From assembly GCA_947252915.1 (NCBI GenBank), contig CAMXWI010000016.1, positions 1 through 10,472 on the forward strand: a stretch of DNA of 10,472 nucleotides. Reading direction: 5' to 3'. Below the pieces are notes generated by a model. That model was not told the DNA's origin and did not search any database. It worked only from the letters and a program-made list of their open reading frames with translations. Origin of the DNA: an uncultured Lactobacillus sp. (GTDB lineage: Bacteria > Bacillota > Bacilli > Lactobacillales > Lactobacillaceae). The position numbers were made by a program, and so were the translations under genes. How positions within the stretch are numbered: the first letter of the stretch is position 1; each line of letters opens with the position of its first letter. Positions 1 through 6,974 of the stretch are shown one piece after another.

Positions 1-396
1 ATTCTTAGCTACATTGATATATATCAGAATAATGATCTTTCAAGCAAAGCTATCGCAACTAGCGTTGAATCTAATCCCAGTGTTATCCGTCAATTAATGT
101 CTGATTTACGCAATGCAGGACTAATTGAAACGCACAAAGGATCCGCCAAGCCCTCTTTAGCAAAAAATTCAAGTAAAATTTCATTATTAGATATTTACCA
201 AGCAATTAACATGGATCATCGGATCTTACATGTTGATCCTAAAACTAACCCCCATTGCATCGTGGGTGGCAATATTCAAAATGTCCTTGATCATATTTAT
301 AGTGAGATTGAATTGCAAGCCTTTACTAAAATGAGTAAGGTATCTTTGCAAGATATTATCGATGAAATAATGGAACAATCCCAAAAGAATCGATAA
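1..396 (+). CDS. Rrf2-family transcriptional regulator (5' end missing)
   Basis: The reading frame is open from base 1 to a TAA at 394-396, giving 131 residues. Rrf2 proteins are usually about 135-150 residues, so only the first 10-15 are probably missing off the left edge. The N-terminal part reads as a winged helix: a helix-turn-helix around SKAIATSVESNPSVIRQLM, then the helix-wing stretch LRNAGLIETHKGSAKP. This is followed by a short linker helix (ISLLDIYQAIN) and a C-terminal helix. The three-cysteine cluster of the Fe-S members IscR and NsrR is absent. There is one cysteine, in NPHCIVGGNIQ (partial residue 86), which fits the YwnA-like branch whose ligand is generally unknown; redox sensing through this Cys is only a possibility. 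The gene it controls cannot be deduced, because the upstream neighbour lies outside the window. An internal ATG at 97 is not a plausible start, since it would delete the recognition helix. Confidence 0.85.
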   Translation: MLSYIDIYQNNDLSSKAIATSVESNPSVIRQLMSDLRNAGLIETHKGSAKPSLAKNSSKISLLDIYQAINMDHRILHVDPKTNPHCIVGGNIQNVLDHIYSEIELQAFTKMSKVSLQDIIDEIMEQSQKNR

Positions 397-460
397 TCTT
401 CAAACCCAGGGTTTAATAATCGTAGAAACAGATTTGCGAGTGCATACACATAACAAATAC

Positions 461-500
461 AAAAGCCTTCAGCGAGGTCCTAAGTTGCTGAAGGCTTTTT
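461..500. terminator. Bidirectional intrinsic terminator between the Rrf2 gene and the UPF0340 gene
   Basis: A perfect 13-bp inverted repeat (461-473 and 487-499, AAAAGCCTTCAGC/GCTGAAGGCTTTT) encloses a 13-nt loop. It has a T-run on the plus strand and the complementary A-run at the other end, so it can stop transcripts from both convergent genes: the Rrf2 gene from the left and the UPF0340 gene from the right. Confidence 0.85.
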
Positions 501-509
501 GCATGTCAT

Positions 510-540
510 GGCGAGGGTTGTTCGATTCAACTCCTTCGCC
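510..540 (+). other. Imperfect hairpin resembling a tRNA T-arm and 3' acceptor strand
   Basis: This 31-base stretch starts with GGCGA and ends with TCGCC. Between them lies a canonical T-arm: stem GGTTG (516-520), loop TTCGATT (521-527) and stem CAACT (528-532, one G-T pair), followed by CCTTCGC where an acceptor 3' strand would lie. It fits the T-loop consensus TTCRANY with the closing G-C pair. No full tRNA is evident: the part upstream is occupied by the 461-500 terminator, I find no anticodon arm, and no CCA is encoded. It could be a tRNA relic, an old attachment site, a second stem-loop after the terminator (a T-rich run follows at 541), or chance. Confidence 0.3.
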
Positions 541-582
541 TTTTCTTTGTTAGTTAAAGGGATCCCACATGTACTTTGCACG

Positions 583-1113
583 CTAACCACCAATCAGTTT
601 TGGCCGCGAACGCAAGTAACGAGTGTGGGCTTGACCAACAGTATTAATCGTTGTTCGAACCGGAATTTGAACTGCCTGAACGTGCATACCAATGTCGCAA
701 TCTCCAATGTCCATTCCTGCCTGAGCAGTAATGTGTTCAACTTCCACCGGGTCATCGAATCGTTCAAATGCAGCAATTTGGGCCGCTCCACTGGCATTTA
801 CTGATGGATAAACTGTCACAATCTCCCAACCATGATGTTCTGCTACCTGACGTTCCACCGTCAGGGCCCGATTAATCTCCGCACAGCCCTCAACCGCCAA
901 ATTAATGCCCCGGGGTGCCAAAATGTCCACTAAAGTATTAACAATCGTTCGTCCGACATCTACTGACGGTGCTCCGCTTAGCTTTACTCCTGCCACTTCA
1001 CTCGTCGAAATACCTAAAACAAAAGTATCCCCTGCGTGTAAATTAGCTACTTTCAGCAACTCCTGCACTCCCTGGGTCACCTGCTGCCTAACTTTAGATA
1101 AATCAACTGTCAT
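583..1113 (-). CDS. UPF0340 / TIGR01440 (YwlG-like) family protein of unknown function
   Basis: The 176-residue product matches the family size (about 180). The recognisable core is the centre with GCAEINRALTVERQ (the family's conserved Cys and NRAL-VE segment), the early VLGISTSEVAG stretch, and the C-terminal DIGMHVQAVQIPVR. It is a soluble alpha/beta protein with no signal peptide or membrane segment. Its biochemical role is not established in any family member I know of. Start choice: the frame also offers GTG at 1122 and ATG at 1119, but GAGGTG at 1125-1120 is a ribosome site well spaced only for the ATG at 1113. It lies 54 bases downstream of the LacI-type gene on the same strand with no terminator between, so read-through is likely. 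A weak promoter of its own (TTGCGA, 18 bases, TAAAAT; 1161-1132) is possible, but would leave almost no leader. The context gives no functional hint. Confidence 0.85.
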   Translation of the reverse strand: MTVDLSKVRQQVTQGVQELLKVANLHAGDTFVLGISTSEVAGVKLSGAPSVDVGRTIVNTLVDILAPRGINLAVEGCAEINRALTVERQVAEHHGWEIVTVYPSVNASGAAQIAAFERFDDPVEVEHITAQAGMDIGDCDIGMHVQAVQIPVRTTINTVGQAHTRYLRSRPKLIGG

Positions 1114-1167
1114 GATCATCACCTCATGAATATTTTACCGGATTTAAAACCATTCTCGCAACCATCA

Positions 1168-2196
1168 TTAATTATTTGAGACTGTGCTTTCTCTGGCCAC
1201 CAACTTTGATGGTAGGACCACTTGCCACGGCACCGTCCGCCGGTTGCGCCACCGATCAAGCAGTAGTCTAACTGCTGCCCGCCCCATTTCACTACTTGGT
1301 GCGTGAACTGAAGATAATGAAGGCACTAAGTAAGACGCTACTTGTGAATCGTTAAAGCTGACTACCTCAATATCTTCAGGAATTACCAAGTGATGCAATT
1401 GAATGGAACGATATGCACCGATCGCTAACTGGTCACTAGCAACCACCACGGCGGTTGGTAATGTATCATTGTTCAACAACTCCTCCATCGCCTGGTATCC
1501 CTCATGAGTACTCCAATCGGTCGTTAGATTTTTGGATCGCAAGTGGTGAATCTGCATCCAATTAAGATAGGCCGTAGTACGAATATCAGTAATCTGCTCA
1601 CCAGTGATTCCCGTCTTCTCCATCTGATTAATTGCTCCGCCAATGAACGCGATTTGGCGATGCCCCTGTTGGTAAAGCATGTTCAGCGCTCGTTCGGTTT
1701 CGGCATGGTAATTATTACGAACAAGATCAAATTGATCAAAATAACGGTACTCATCCACGACCACCAAATTACGGTTGCAACGGTAAACACTATTCAAAAA
1801 GCGCTCACTAAACGTACCAATGATGATCACCCCATCAAACTTGCCTACCGTTTGATAGTCAAAATCAGGATTCGGGAACCGCACAAAGGCCCCAATTTTA
1901 ATTGCCAGCGTGGCTGCTTCTTCATGAATACCCTCATCAATCGTCGCAAAATACAGGTCTCGGGTCTCCTGACTACTGGTTAGTGAACATAACACAATCA
2001 GCTCCCGGTCTCGATGGGGAAGTGATTGCACCATTTCACGATGTTCACGCGGATCGTAATGAAGCTTTCTGACTACCTCCATAACCCGCTCTCTCGTGGT
2101 TGAACGAACCGAAAACTTTTTGTCCTGGTTTAATACCCGGGAAACCGTTGCTGGAGAAACCCCCGCTTCTTTTGCAATATCACGAATACTTGCCAT
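1168..2196 (-). CDS. LacI/GalR-family transcriptional regulator, probable local repressor of the alpha-galactoside operon
   Basis: The 342-residue product has the full LacI architecture. A helix-turn-helix lies at residues 3-23 (IRDIAKEAGVSPATVSRVL). A periplasmic-binding-protein-like sugar-binding core runs from about residue 64 to the end, including the conserved C-terminal pattern SFNDSQVASYLVPSLSSV and then MGRAAVRLL. The hinge segment (YDPREHREMVQSL) lacks the usual PN-xA-R-L pattern; I believe this is shared with a GalR-like subgroup of lactic acid bacteria, so it need not mean loss of function. The start is supported by TAAGGAG seven bases before the ATG. It is transcribed divergently from the alpha-galactosidase, and GTTTACT-type half-sites lie in the shared gap and across its own putative promoter, so autorepression and control of the operon by an alpha-galactoside or galactose are inferred. 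The effector sugar cannot be read from the sequence. Confidence 0.93.
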   Translation of the reverse strand: MASIRDIAKEAGVSPATVSRVLNQDKKFSVRSTTRERVMEVVRKLHYDPREHREMVQSLPHRDRELIVLCSLTSSQETRDLYFATIDEGIHEEAATLAIKIGAFVRFPNPDFDYQTVGKFDGVIIIGTFSERFLNSVYRCNRNLVVVDEYRYFDQFDLVRNNYHAETERALNMLYQQGHRQIAFIGGAINQMEKTGITGEQITDIRTTAYLNWMQIHHLRSKNLTTDWSTHEGYQAMEELLNNDTLPTAVVVASDQLAIGAYRSIQLHHLVIPEDIEVVSFNDSQVASYLVPSLSSVHAPSSEMGRAAVRLLLDRWRNRRTVPWQVVLPSKLVARESTVSNN

Positions 2197-2226
2197 TTAT
2201 CTTCTCCTTAGGCTCTTTTGTTTATT

Positions 2227-2254
2227 AGGATAACACTAAATGTTTACTAATAAA
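2227..2254 (-). promoter_or_regulatory. Putative promoter of the LacI-type regulator gene
   Basis: Minus-strand -35 TTTATT (2254-2249), a 16-base spacer and -10 TATCCT (2232-2227) would start transcription near 2220, about 24 bases before the ATG. Both boxes are imperfect. The -35 and spacer lie inside the inverted repeat 2242-2263, which would make the gene autoregulated. Confidence 0.35.
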
Positions 2255-2263
2255 ATAGTAAAC
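2242..2263. promoter_or_regulatory. Putative LacI-family operator(s)
   Basis: A perfect 8-bp inverted repeat, GTTTACTA (2242-2249) and TAGTAAAC (2256-2263), is separated by six A/T bases. Each arm can also be read as half of a LacI-type operator centred on its outer edge: AGTAAAC-GTTTCAT is centred at 2263/2264 and CTAAAT-GTTTAC at 2240/2241, with centres 23 bp apart. A further GTTTACT lies at 2327-2333. The divergent LacI-type protein is the natural ligand; this is inferred. Confidence 0.55.
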
Positions 2264-2321
2264 GTTTCATTCGCCTTTACCACACCGTTATCGTCATTCT
2301 GTTTCATTTCACAAGTTAAAG

Positions 2322-2346
2322 AAAGTGTTTACTGTAAGCGCTTTTT
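2322..2346. promoter_or_regulatory. Cre-like CcpA box overlapping a third GTTTAC half-site
   Basis: TGTAAGCGCTTTTT (2333-2346) fits the catabolite-responsive element core (TGTAANCGNT) except for the last two bases. It is embedded in a larger imperfect palindrome, AAAGTGTTTAC-T-GTAAGCGCTTT (2322-2344), whose left half carries another GTTTAC. It sits 40 bases before the alpha-galactosidase start codon, so CcpA binding would repress the operon. The promoter itself is unclear: candidates are TTCACA (2308-2313) with TACTGT (2330-2335), or TTTACT (2328-2333) with TACTCT (2351-2356). Both would be covered by this site. Confidence 0.6.
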
Positions 2347-2385
2347 ATTTTACTCTTGAACCATCAAATGAAAGGGAGTTAGCTT

Positions 2386-4569
2386 ATGATTACTTTTGAC
2401 GAAAAACAACGGGTCTTTAACCTGAGTAATTCTTCAATTTCTTACCTTTTTTCAATTGAAGAGGGCGGCCTATTAAGCCACTTGTACTATGGGCCGAAGA
2501 TCCGCCATTACCATGGCGAACGTCGCTATCCACGGGTTGATCGGGGGTTTTCTGGTAACCTGCCCCAATCAATGGATCGGACCTATTCTAAAGATGATTT
2601 ACTTCAAGAATATTCCGGTAATAATACCGGAGACTACCGGCTGCCAGCCATTACCATCAAGGGAGCTGATGGCGCCCGCTTAACTGATTTCCGCTATGAT
2701 TCCTACCGGATCCTTTCTGGTAAACCAGCCCTCCAAGGTTTGCCTTCATCATACGTTAATGACGACGATGAAGCACAAACTTTGGAAGTAACATTAAAGG
2801 ATGCCACACTCGATGTGGAATTAATACTGGTTTACACCATCTATCAAGATCGGCCAGTAATTACCAGAAATGCTCGTCTGAAAAACACTAGTAATCAAGC
2901 AATTGAAATTGATAAAATCGCTTCGCTTCAACTCGACTTACCAAAGCATGATTACGACCTTGTTTACTTACCTGGCCAATATGCGTTAGAACGACAAACC
3001 CGGCGGATTAATCTCCATCAAGGGATTTTTGAAATTTCTAGTCGACGGGATTCTAGCTCCCACCATATGAATCCATTTGCAGCTTTAGTCGACCCTAACA
3101 CGGATGAATTTAATGGTAATGCCCTCGGAGTACTGCTGGTGTACTCCGGTAATCACCAAATCTCAATTGAACGGGATCAAATTGATCAAACCCGTTTAAT
3201 TGCTGGAATTAATGATTTTAACTTTGCTTGGCATCTTGAACCGGGAGAAGAATTCCAAACTCCCGAAGCCATTACCGTCTTTAGTACGAAAGGTCTTAAT
3301 GTCATGTCGCAAGCATTCCACCACTTACTGCGTGAACGGATTGCCCGTGGTAAATTTAAGTACGCTGACCGTCCAATCGTTATTAATAACTGGGAAGCCA
3401 CTTTCTTTGACTTTGACGACCAAAAACTTGATGAAGTCGTTAAAGAAGCGCAGCCACTAGGCATTGAAATGTTCGTTCTTGATGACGGCTGGTTTGGCCA
3501 CCGAAATGATGATAATTCATCACTCGGTGATTGGTTTGTTAACCACGATAAGGTTAATCTCCAACGGGTTGCTAAGCAAACGCATGACGCTGGAATGAAA
3601 TTTGGCCTTTGGTTTGAACCAGAAATGGTTTCGGTGGATTCAAAACTTTACCGTGAGCATCCAGATTGGGCCTTAGCAGAACCAGGACGGGGATCAACTC
3701 TCTCCCGGAACCAATTAGTACTCGACTTTAGTCGTCCAGAAGTTGTTGATAACATCTTTAATCAGATGTGTCAGATTTTAGACAACGTGCCGATTGACTA
3801 CATTAAATGGGATTGCAACCGAAACTTAACGGAAGTCTTTTCCCAAGCAGCAACGGCTGACCATCAAGGCGAAATCGCCCACCGCGTGATTTTAGGTGTT
3901 TACGATCTAATGGATCGCTTAACGAAACGCTACCCAGACATTCTCTTCGAAGGTTGTTCTGGTGGTGGTGGCCGCTTTGACGCCGGAATTCTTTACTACA
4001 TGCCACAAAGTTGGCCATCTGATGATACCGACGCTGGTGAACGACTCAAGATTCAAGATGGAACATCGCTAGTCTACCCAATCTCTTCCATGAGTGCCCA
4101 CGTTTCAGTATCACCAAATCAACAAACTGGTCGTGACATTAGTTTCAAGACCCGTGGTGATGTTGCAATGGCAGGCGTATTTGGTTATGAACTCGACCTG
4201 GCGGATTTAACTGACGATGAAAAAGAATTAGTTAAAAAGCAAATTGCCTTCTATAAAAAGCACCGGCACCTGATCCAATATGGAGATTTCTACCGCCTAG
4301 AAAGTCCATTTAAGGGTAATACCGTGGCTTGGGAATTTGTCAGTCCTGACAAATCAGAAGCGTTACTGTTCATGTTTAGAAAACAACATACCAACCGGAT
4401 GGAAATTGTTAACACGAAATTAACTGCATTGGATCCCCACCGTGATTACCGTGATGAAGATAGTCAAACCGTTTACGGTGGTGATGAACTCATGAATGTA
4501 GAACTCTTCCGTGACCCAACCCACGTTGGTGATTATTTATCAGAAGTCCATTACTTCAAAGAAATCTAG
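2386..4569 (+). CDS. melA: Alpha-galactosidase, glycoside hydrolase family 36
   Basis: This cytoplasmic retaining enzyme releases terminal alpha-1,6-galactose from melibiose, raffinose and stachyose. The 727 residues match full-length bacterial GH36 enzymes (about 730). The domains are an N-terminal beta-sandwich (about 1-330), a catalytic (beta/alpha)8 barrel (about 330-640) and a C-terminal beta domain. Visible active-site motifs are INNWEATFFDF, LDDGWFGHRNDD (from residue 365; D366 and D367 bind galactose), YIKWDCNR with nucleophile D476, CSGGGGRFD, and SDDTDAGER with acid/base D546. The nucleophile to acid/base spacing of 70 residues is the family's. No signal peptide is present, so the substrate must be imported. 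The ATG is preceded by AGGGAG at a 7-base spacing. The permease gene follows after 12 bases, forming an operon. Regulation is probably by the divergent LacI-type protein and CcpA. No galK, galT, galE or sucrose-cleaving gene is in the window, so the released galactose and sucrose must be handled by genes elsewhere. Confidence 0.97.
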   Translation: MITFDEKQRVFNLSNSSISYLFSIEEGGLLSHLYYGPKIRHYHGERRYPRVDRGFSGNLPQSMDRTYSKDDLLQEYSGNNTGDYRLPAITIKGADGARLTDFRYDSYRILSGKPALQGLPSSYVNDDDEAQTLEVTLKDATLDVELILVYTIYQDRPVITRNARLKNTSNQAIEIDKIASLQLDLPKHDYDLVYLPGQYALERQTRRINLHQGIFEISSRRDSSSHHMNPFAALVDPNTDEFNGNALGVLLVYSGNHQISIERDQIDQTRLIAGINDFNFAWHLEPGEEFQTPEAITVFSTKGLNVMSQAFHHLLRERIARGKFKYADRPIVINNWEATFFDFDDQKLDEVVKEAQPLGIEMFVLDDGWFGHRNDDNSSLGDWFVNHDKVNLQRVAKQTHDAGMKFGLWFEPEMVSVDSKLYREHPDWALAEPGRGSTLSRNQLVLDFSRPEVVDNIFNQMCQILDNVPIDYIKWDCNRNLTEVFSQAATADHQGEIAHRVILGVYDLMDRLTKRYPDILFEGCSGGGGRFDAGILYYMPQSWPSDDTDAGERLKIQDGTSLVYPISSMSAHVSVSPNQQTGRDISFKTRGDVAMAGVFGYELDLADLTDDEKELVKKQIAFYKKHRHLIQYGDFYRLESPFKGNTVAWEFVSPDKSEALLFMFRKQHTNRMEIVNTKLTALDPHRDYRDEDSQTVYGGDELMNVELFRDPTHVGDYLSEVHYFKEI

Positions 4570-4581
4570 AGGGGACTAATT

Positions 4582-5988
4582 ATGAGTAAGTGGAAAAACA
4601 CAATTTGTTATGGTTTAGGGACGTTTGGTCACGATTCCTTCTACGGAATCCTGAACACCTATATGCTAATGTTTATTACGAGTCTGATGTTCTCAAACGG
4701 CAGTAAGAGTTACACCACCAAAATGGTTGCCATCGTTACAATGATTTTAATGGTTATTCGGATCATTGAATTGGTCCTCGACCCATTCATTGGCTCCATG
4801 ATTGATAAGACCGATTCTAAGTGGGGTAAATATCGTCCATGGATTTTTGGTACCGGGTTAGTTTTGGGAATTGGTAGCCCATTCCTCTTTACTACAATGG
4901 GCGGTATGTCGACCAATAACGGTGGCCTCTTCCTGGTTCTATTTACTATTTTATTCTTGGCTTTGTACTTAGTTTATGCCTTTAAGGACATCTCATTCTG
5001 GGGATTACTTCCTGCAATGTCTCTCAGCTCTGATGACCGTGGTTTCACTGCTACTGGTGCCCGGATTGGTTCCACTCTTGGCGGAAACATCATTACCGTT
5101 GTTTACGCTTCACTTTTGACCTTCTTCTCTGGTTCTAAGAATTTTACCGTTCATGGTTGGTTCATGTTTGCCCTTACCATTGGGATCGTTGAACTGATTG
5201 GTTCTTGTTTTGCAGCCTTTGGAACTAAGGAAAAGGATTCCGTCGTTACCAAACAAAATGCAGAAAAAATTACCCTGAAACAAGTTTTCCATACCCTGTT
5301 TCATAATGATCAATTATTGTGGATGTCCCTTTCCTACATCATCTACTGCTTAGGTACTTCCACAACGAACAACTTCTTACTCTACTACTTCCGTTACGTT
5401 TTAAACGCTCAATCAAGCTGGGCTTTGGTCGGCTGGGTCGGCATGGTAACCGGATTTATCTCCATCATTTCATACCCAACGCTTGCGAAATACTTTGGCC
5501 GGCGCAAGATCATGGTTGGTGCACTTTGTGTTGAACTCATTGCCTTTGTTATCTTCTCATTTACCCAAACCGTAACCATGACCTTAGTTGCTCAAGTTCT
5601 TTACACCCTTGCTAATCCGCTGGTCTTCATGGTGCTCTTATTGACCATTGCTGACTGTGTTGAATATGGGCAATGGAAGACTGGTCACCGGTCAGAAGCT
5701 GCCACTTCCGCCGTTCGGCCAATGCTTGATAAGTTCTGTGGCGCGGTTACGACCGGATTGACTGGAATCATTGCTGGATTAGCCGGGATGACTGGTAATG
5801 CCACTGCTGCTTCCATCTCCACTCATGATATTTTGATTTTCAAATCCTTCTGCTTCTACATCCCATTCTTCTGCATCTTGATCGGCATGATCATCTTTAT
5901 CGCCAAAGTTAAGTTGGATGAAAAGATGCACAAGGACATCGTTGATAAGATCGCGCAAAACATCAAGGCCGAAGATAACAACAATTAA
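4582..5988 (+). CDS. rafP: GPH-family sugar:cation symporter, probable alpha-galactoside (raffinose/melibiose) permease
   Basis: The 468-residue polytopic membrane protein has about twelve hydrophobic segments and resembles the transport domain of LacS, MelB and RafP. The N-terminus (CYGLGTFGHDSFYGILNTY) and the cation/sugar-site loop LDPFIGSMIDKTDSKWGKY (D67 and D74) are hallmarks of the family. A further conserved piece is FWGLLPAMSLSSDDRGFTATG. The protein ends in a short charged tail (KVKLDEKMHKDIVDK), so the C-terminal EIIA-like regulatory domain of streptococcal LacS (about 160 residues) is absent and HPr-phosphorylation control of the transporter is not expected. Translation starts 12 bases after the alpha-galactosidase stop with GGGGA in front, consistent with co-transcription. 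Substrate assignment rests on this partner gene, so melibiose, raffinose or another galactoside remain possible. The symbol is therefore by analogy. Confidence 0.88.
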   Translation: MSKWKNTICYGLGTFGHDSFYGILNTYMLMFITSLMFSNGSKSYTTKMVAIVTMILMVIRIIELVLDPFIGSMIDKTDSKWGKYRPWIFGTGLVLGIGSPFLFTTMGGMSTNNGGLFLVLFTILFLALYLVYAFKDISFWGLLPAMSLSSDDRGFTATGARIGSTLGGNIITVVYASLLTFFSGSKNFTVHGWFMFALTIGIVELIGSCFAAFGTKEKDSVVTKQNAEKITLKQVFHTLFHNDQLLWMSLSYIIYCLGTSTTNNFLLYYFRYVLNAQSSWALVGWVGMVTGFISIISYPTLAKYFGRRKIMVGALCVELIAFVIFSFTQTVTMTLVAQVLYTLANPLVFMVLLLTIADCVEYGQWKTGHRSEAATSAVRPMLDKFCGAVTTGLTGIIAGLAGMTGNATAASISTHDILIFKSFCFYIPFFCILIGMIIFIAKVKLDEKMHKDIVDKIAQNIKAEDNNN

Positions 5989-6039
5989 ATTTCATAACTC
6001 CCTATCTAACTCATTAATTTAATTTGATGCTTCGGCCTG

Positions 6040-6083
6040 AAAAAGGCGTCAGAGTTCCATTTCAGAACTCTGACGCCTTTTTA
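6040..6083. terminator. Strong bidirectional terminator between the permease gene and thrB
   Basis: An 18-bp perfect inverted repeat (6040-6057 and 6065-6082) has a 7-base loop and reads AAAAAGGCGTCAGAGTTC in its left arm. A-tract and T-tract at the two ends let it work in both directions, closing the plus-strand alpha-galactoside operon and the minus-strand hom-thrB operon, which converge here. Confidence 0.92.
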
Positions 6084-6097
6084 TATTCTCATTTTTG

Positions 6098-6961
6098 TTA
6101 TTCGTCAACCGTTACTCCAGCATGATCAGGATGTAAAACTTCAACGCGATCGTTCAGGTGGTAATTCCGAAGCGCTGTAATCAAGTCAGCAGCCCTGTCA
6201 TGTGGGATCAATGTCATAATCGTTGGACCGGCCCCGCTTAAATAAGTTGCTAATGCGCCATGATCATGGGAAATTTCTCGAACCTTTGCTAATTCTGGCA
6301 CTAAAGCAGCCCGGTACCCCTCATGAAATTCATCCGCCTCCATTAATTCTCCGGCTACAGCATAATCTGGTTTAAATAGCGCTGCCACCAGAGTATTGGC
6401 CACTGCACTAGCATGGGTAGCGTGATGATAAGTCAGTTCATTCGGCAATGCTGCCCGGGCTTCCTTCGTTGGTAAGTTATAGGCTGGAATATAGGCAACT
6501 AAATCAAATGGCGGTAGCGGAGCTTTTACTGCTGTAAAATGATCATTCACCTCAGTACCGACTACCAAACCACCCAAAATTGCTGGGGCCACGTTATCGG
6601 GATGCCCTTCAATTTGACTAGCAATTTCAACCTTTGTTTCATCACTAAGGTTTAACTGTGCTAATTGGTTGGCCAGTTCAATTCCCGCTACAATAGCACT
6701 CGAACTGCTTCCTAAACCGTGAGTAACCGGGATTGCACTTTCGACTTTGAGGTGGTGTGGTGTTAAATTAGGAGCCACTTTTAGTGCCGTTTTAACAATC
6801 ATATTTTGGCGATCATGCGGTAAATTCCCCAGTTGATGATCGACCCGCCATTCATTACTCGGTCCAACAACGGTTAAATACAGATACATCGAAACTGCGA
6901 TCCCAATGGAATCAAATCCCGGGCCTAAATTGGCACTCGAGGCTGGTACTTGAATTTTCAT
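6098..6961 (-). CDS. thrB: Homoserine kinase
   Basis: This GHMP-superfamily cytoplasmic enzyme phosphorylates homoserine with ATP, giving O-phosphohomoserine, the substrate of threonine synthase. Three family motifs are visible in the 287-residue product: VPASSANLGPGFDSIG near the N-terminus, the ATP-binding loop HGLGSSSSAIVAG (about 81-93) and the C-terminal SGAGPT (about 242-247). EGHPDNVAPAILGG (from about 118) is also characteristic. The ATG at 6961 is preferred because AGGGTGG lies about 8 bases upstream. Two in-frame GTG codons at 6973 and 6970 would add four residues (GTG-GTG-ACC-AGA) but fall inside that ribosome site. The start is 13 bases after the hom stop codon, whose TAG overlaps the ribosome site, so translation coupling with hom is likely. 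Confidence 0.95.
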   Translation of the reverse strand: MKIQVPASSANLGPGFDSIGIAVSMYLYLTVVGPSNEWRVDHQLGNLPHDRQNMIVKTALKVAPNLTPHHLKVESAIPVTHGLGSSSSAIVAGIELANQLAQLNLSDETKVEIASQIEGHPDNVAPAILGGLVVGTEVNDHFTAVKAPLPPFDLVAYIPAYNLPTKEARAALPNELTYHHATHASAVANTLVAALFKPDYAVAGELMEADEFHEGYRAALVPELAKVREISHDHGALATYLSGAGPTIMTLIPHDRAADLITALRNYHLNDRVEVLHPDHAGVTVDE

Positions 6962-6974
6962 TCTGGTCACCACC

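Noticed and set aside
402..414. Short perfect palindrome AAACCC-A-GGGTTT after the Rrf2 stop codon
   Set aside because: Only one base between the arms, no T-run, and a real terminator follows at 461-500. It is too short to assign as an operator without a second copy.
499..804. Plus-strand reading frame of 101 codons opposite the UPF0340 gene
   Set aside because: It begins inside the terminator, has no ribosome site and runs antisense to a clearly conserved protein.
1543..1983. 146-codon plus-strand frame inside the LacI-type gene
   Set aside because: It is a shadow of the regulator with no recognisable domain and no ribosome site.
2050..2080. Possible defective hinge helix in the LacI-type regulator
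   Set aside because: The usual PN-xA-R-L hinge is absent, but I believe other GalR-like proteins of lactic acid bacteria share this. The rest of the protein is intact, so decay is not supported.
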